From the NCBI GenBank assembly GCA_000995845.1, contig LCEZ01000035.1, forward strand, positions 1 through 7,591: a stretch of 7,591 bases of DNA, in the 5' to 3' direction. Below are positions 4,991 to 7,591 of this stretch, in pieces. Under the pieces are notes generated by a model, which searched no databases, was not told the origin of the DNA, and saw only the letters and a program-made list of their open reading frames with translations. The stretch is from Parcubacteria group bacterium GW2011_GWD2_43_10 (lineage in GTDB: Bacteria > Patescibacteriota > Patescibacteriia > Veblenbacterales > UBA10138). Made by a program: the position numbers and the translations under genes. Position 1 is the stretch's first letter. Each line of letters begins with the position of its first letter.

Positions 4991-6487
4991 ATGCCAGATA
5001 TAAATTCAGATGCAATTCTTAAAACATTAGAAGCGGAATTAAAAGGTTTCACCGCTAAGGTCAGTGAAGATAAGGTTGGTACCGTGATTGAAGTGGGTGA
5101 CGGCATTGCCCGTATTGCCGGTTTGAAAGACTGTATGGCATCAGAAATGTTGGAATTTGGTAAGGGAGTAAAAGGCGTAGCTTTAAATTTGGAGGAAACA
5201 CAAGTTGGCGCCATGATTTTGGGTGATTATTTGGAAATTAAAGAGGGTGATGTGGTGAAATCTACTGGTAAAATTTTGTCAGTACCAGTTGGGCCTGGGA
5301 TTGTTGGTCGGGTGGTAAATCCCTTAGGGGAGCCAGTGGATGGCGCTGGACCAATTAAAGCTGATGGTTCTAATCCGGTTGAGCGGATTGCCCCTCGAGT
5401 TATTACGCGCCAATCGGTCAATACGCCGTTGCAAACCGGCATTAAAGCAATTGATTCCATGATTCCGATTGGCCGTGGCCAGCGCGAGCTGATAATCGGC
5501 GACAGGCAAACAGGTAAAACCGCCGTGGCCATAGATACCATCATCAATCAAGCTGGGCAGAATGTTACCTGCATTTACGTGGCTATTGCCCAAAAGGAAT
5601 CAAAAGTGGCGCGCCTAGTGGCTAAACTCAAGGAGCGCGGAGCCATGGCGTATACCACAGTGGTGTTGGCTGGCGCCTCGGATCCGGCGGCCTTATCCTT
5701 TCTGGCGCCTTACGCCGGTTGCGCCATGGGTGAATATTTTATGGATAAGGGTAAAGATGTGTTACTTATTTATGATGATTTAAGTAAACACGCGGTGGCT
5801 TATCGCCAAATATCTTTGCTGTTAAGACGACCACCAGGCCGTGAAGCTTACCCTGGAGATATTTTCTACCTGCACTCCAGACTTCTAGAACGGGCGGCTA
5901 AACTAAATAAGGATTATGGCGGCGGCAGCTTGACAGCTTTGCCAATAATTGAAACCCAAGCCGGTGATGTTTCGGCTTATATTCCAACTAACGTGATTTC
6001 CATTACTGACGGTCAAATTTATTTGGAAAGCGATTTATTCTATCAAGGTATCAGGCCAGCATTAAATGTTGGCTTATCAGTTTCGCGCGTTGGTAGCGCG
6101 GCTCAAGTAAAAGCTATGAAAAAGGTTGCCGGTCGGTTGCGTTTGGACTTAGCACAATACCGAAACGTGGCAGCTTTTGCACAATTCGGCTCTGACCTTG
6201 ATGACGCCACCAAACAGCAGATTGAACGTGGTAAGCGCGTCACCGAAATTTTAAAGCAGGGGCAATATGAACCGATGCCGGTGGCTAATCAGGTGGCGAT
6301 TCTTTATGCCGTAACTAACGGTTATCTGAATGATGTGCCGGTTAGCGAAGTAAATACTTGGGAAAAAAGATTCCATCAATTTATTAAGAATCAGCCGGTT
6401 TTTAAGCAAATTACTGAAAAGAAGGAATTAACTGCTGAGATTGAAGAATTACTAAAGCAGACAATTACAGATTTTAAGAAAATGTAG
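4991..6487 (+). CDS. atpA: F0F1 ATP synthase subunit alpha
   Basis: This complete 498-residue alpha subunit is the non-catalytic nucleotide-binding member of the alpha3-beta3 head and is close to the usual length. Domain order is as expected. An N-terminal helix (about 1-22) binds delta, and a beta-barrel follows (about 25-92, with VGDGIARIAGL). The nucleotide-binding domain (about 93-375) has Walker A GDRQTGKT (170-177), the Walker B region VLLIYDDLSKHA (257-268) and PGREAYPGDIFYLHSRLLER (282-301). SVSRVGSAAQ (363-372) supplies the arginine finger R366 to the neighbouring catalytic beta site. The C-terminal helical domain includes GRLRLDLAQYRNVAAFAQFGSD. A good Shine-Dalgarno precedes it. 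atpG follows after only 12 bp with no Shine-Dalgarno of its own. Nothing in the key residues looks degraded. Confidence 0.98.
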   Translation: MPDINSDAILKTLEAELKGFTAKVSEDKVGTVIEVGDGIARIAGLKDCMASEMLEFGKGVKGVALNLEETQVGAMILGDYLEIKEGDVVKSTGKILSVPVGPGIVGRVVNPLGEPVDGAGPIKADGSNPVERIAPRVITRQSVNTPLQTGIKAIDSMIPIGRGQRELIIGDRQTGKTAVAIDTIINQAGQNVTCIYVAIAQKESKVARLVAKLKERGAMAYTTVVLAGASDPAALSFLAPYAGCAMGEYFMDKGKDVLLIYDDLSKHAVAYRQISLLLRRPPGREAYPGDIFYLHSRLLERAAKLNKDYGGGSLTALPIIETQAGDVSAYIPTNVISITDGQIYLESDLFYQGIRPALNVGLSVSRVGSAAQVKAMKKVAGRLRLDLAQYRNVAAFAQFGSDLDDATKQQIERGKRVTEILKQGQYEPMPVANQVAILYAVTNGYLNDVPVSEVNTWEKRFHQFIKNQPVFKQITEKKELTAEIEELLKQTITDFKKM

Positions 6488-6499
6488 AGTTTAAATTTT

Positions 6500-7462
6500 A
6501 TGCCTCAAGCCACCAGGGAAATTAAACGGCGCATACGCTCCATTCAAAACACTAGGCAGATTACTCGTGCTATGGAGCTGGTTTCAGCTGCTAAAATGAG
6601 GCGAGCAGTTGCCAATGTTTTAGCTACGCGCACTTACGCTTCGCTGGCTTGGCAATTATTAACTGAATTATCTGCCCGCACTGATGCTACTCATCATCAA
6701 TTATTGCAAAAGCGTTATCCGGTTAAACGTATTGGCTTGATTTTAGTAACTTCCAATCGCGGTTTATGTGGCGGTTTTAATCATCAACTAGTCAACCGCG
6801 TAAATTTATACCTGGATCATCACCGTCAGCAACAAGTTGAACTAGAAGCGGATTTAGTAGCAGTGGGACGGCGTGGCCGAGATATTGCTTTTCGCATGGG
6901 ACACAGCATTATTGCTGAATTTGCCAAGCCTGATATCACCACTAGAATTGAGGAAATAACAGCGGTGGCTAAATTAGCCATCTCAGATTATCTAAAAGGT
7001 AGATATGACAGAATAGTGGTCGCTTATACTGATTTTATTTCGCCGGTTGTTCAGCGTCCGCGCATTAAGCAAATATTGCCGATTGAAAAAGAAGCGGATG
7101 AATATTTGGGCCAAGCTCACTCACCGGAAGTTACAAATACTCAGACCGAACCAGACAAATCATTTTTGGGAAATTACGAATATTTATTTGAACCGTCACC
7201 AGACAAAGTTTTAGCCAATCTTTTACCAAGGTTGATTGAAATTCAGTTATATCAAGCGATGCTGGAATCAGACGCTTCTGAGCATTCGGCTCGCATGATG
7301 TCTATGCGTAATGCTTCCGAGGCAGCCAAAGATATGATAGATGCGCTGACTTTGGCCTTTAACCAAGCACGTCAGGCATCAATTACGGCGGAACTAGCGG
7401 ATATTACCGGCGGAGGGATAATGTTATTTATTTATATTTTGATTTTTAATTTATTGAATTAA
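6500..7462 (+). CDS. atpG: F0F1 ATP synthase subunit gamma, with abnormal C-terminal tail
   Basis: This 320-residue gamma subunit is the central rotor shaft. The N-terminal helix is typical (REIKRRIRSIQNTRQITRAM, then LVSAAKMRRA, 6-36), the Rossmann-like middle contains TSNRGLCGGFN (84-94), and the C-terminal helix carries SARMMSMRNASEAAKDMIDAL (263-283) and NQARQASITAELADITGG (288-305). Family members normally end within a few residues of that ITGG. Here 14 very hydrophobic residues (IMLFIYILIFNLLN, 307-320) follow, translated from AT-rich DNA that resembles spacer sequence. A stop codon in the +1 frame (TAA at 7419-7421) falls exactly at the canonical end, so an indel near 7410-7417 followed by read-through is likely. 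A hydrophilic insertion (about 200-226) before YLFEPSPDKVL contributes to the length and lies where gamma subunits vary. The start lacks a Shine-Dalgarno. Confidence 0.95.
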   Translation: MPQATREIKRRIRSIQNTRQITRAMELVSAAKMRRAVANVLATRTYASLAWQLLTELSARTDATHHQLLQKRYPVKRIGLILVTSNRGLCGGFNHQLVNRVNLYLDHHRQQQVELEADLVAVGRRGRDIAFRMGHSIIAEFAKPDITTRIEEITAVAKLAISDYLKGRYDRIVVAYTDFISPVVQRPRIKQILPIEKEADEYLGQAHSPEVTNTQTEPDKSFLGNYEYLFEPSPDKVLANLLPRLIEIQLYQAMLESDASEHSARMMSMRNASEAAKDMIDALTLAFNQARQASITAELADITGGGIMLFIYILIFNLLN

Positions 7463-7467
7463 TACTT

Positions 7468-7591
7468 ATGAATACAGGGATTGTTACACAAGTTATCGGG
7501 CCGGTGGTGGATGTGGCCTTTGCCAAAGATTTGCCGCCGATCTATCAGGCTTTGGAATTGACCATGCCTGATAAGGCTAAATTGGTTTTGG
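7468..7591 (+). CDS. atpD: F0F1 ATP synthase subunit beta, 3' end cut by window edge
   Basis: Only the first 41 codons are present. MNTGIVTQVIGPVVDVAF followed by LPPIYQALEL matches the start of the N-terminal beta-barrel of the catalytic beta subunit (family pattern GxIxQVxGxVVDVxF, then LPxIxxAL). The Walker A and catalytic residues lie beyond the window. It begins 5 bp after the read-through stop of atpG, but about 46 bp after the place where a normal-length gamma would end. There is no Shine-Dalgarno before the ATG, in contrast to atpA. Confidence 0.95.
   Translation, partial: MNTGIVTQVIGPVVDVAFAKDLPPIYQALELTMPDKAKLVL

Noticed and set aside
4912..5593. Three open frames on the - strand opposite the start of atpA (4912-5214, 5227-5547, 5324-5593)
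   Set aside because: They overlap each other and the highly conserved atpA coding sequence, and their translations show no domain signatures.
1..7591. Alternative genetic code (TGA as glycine or tryptophan)
   Set aside because: TGA terminates atpZ and atpF at sensible ends in ATGA overlaps, and no conserved Gly or Trp position in any gene is encoded by an in-frame TGA.
1..7591. Mobile element, CRISPR array, defence system or other novel accessory system
   Set aside because: No transposase, integrase, direct-repeat array, tRNA-like fold or unknown gene is visible; all coding sequence falls in well-known core families.

Overview
This window looks like a stretch of bacterial chromosome from a Candidate Phyla Radiation (Patescibacteria) member. 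That placement is inference. It rests on the AT-leaning composition, the wording of the AtpZ, AtpB and AtpE proteins, the short delta subunit, the scarcity of Shine-Dalgarno sequences and the tight gene packing. TGA ends atpZ and atpF, so the genome uses the standard bacterial code rather than the TGA=Gly code of Gracilibacteria/SR1. All genes are on the + strand.

Region 1 (1-2296) holds three closely packed genes: the C-terminal part of a CvpA-family membrane protein, a complete TatD-family metal-dependent hydrolase overlapping it by 11 bp, and a complete RmuC-family membrane-anchored protein with a predicted nuclease-like fold. A hairpin followed by a T-run (2326-2359) closes this unit.

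Region 2 (2360-2465) is the control region of the next operon: a T-tract, a perfect TTGACA -35, a 17-bp spacer and a TATATT -10, with a leader of about 37-40 nt.

Region 3 (2466-7591) is an F-type ATP synthase operon in canonical order: atpZ, atpB (a), atpE (c), atpF (b), atpH (delta), atpA (alpha), atpG (gamma) and the first 41 codons of atpD (beta). The membrane sector and stator genes come first, then the catalytic head. ATGA stop/start overlaps join atpZ-atpB and atpF-atpH. By contrast, atpE sits alone between two spacers of 132 and 113 bp, both containing strong predicted RNA hairpins, and it has one of only two clear Shine-Dalgarno sites in the operon. This suggests separate post-transcriptional control of the c subunit, which is needed in many copies per complex.

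I see no mobile element, CRISPR, tRNA, rRNA or defence island, and no evidence of a wholly new system. The points most worth a second look are the gamma subunit's extra hydrophobic C-terminal tail (probably read-through after an indel), the structured RNA flanking atpE, the altered glycine motif of the c subunit, and the shortened delta subunit.
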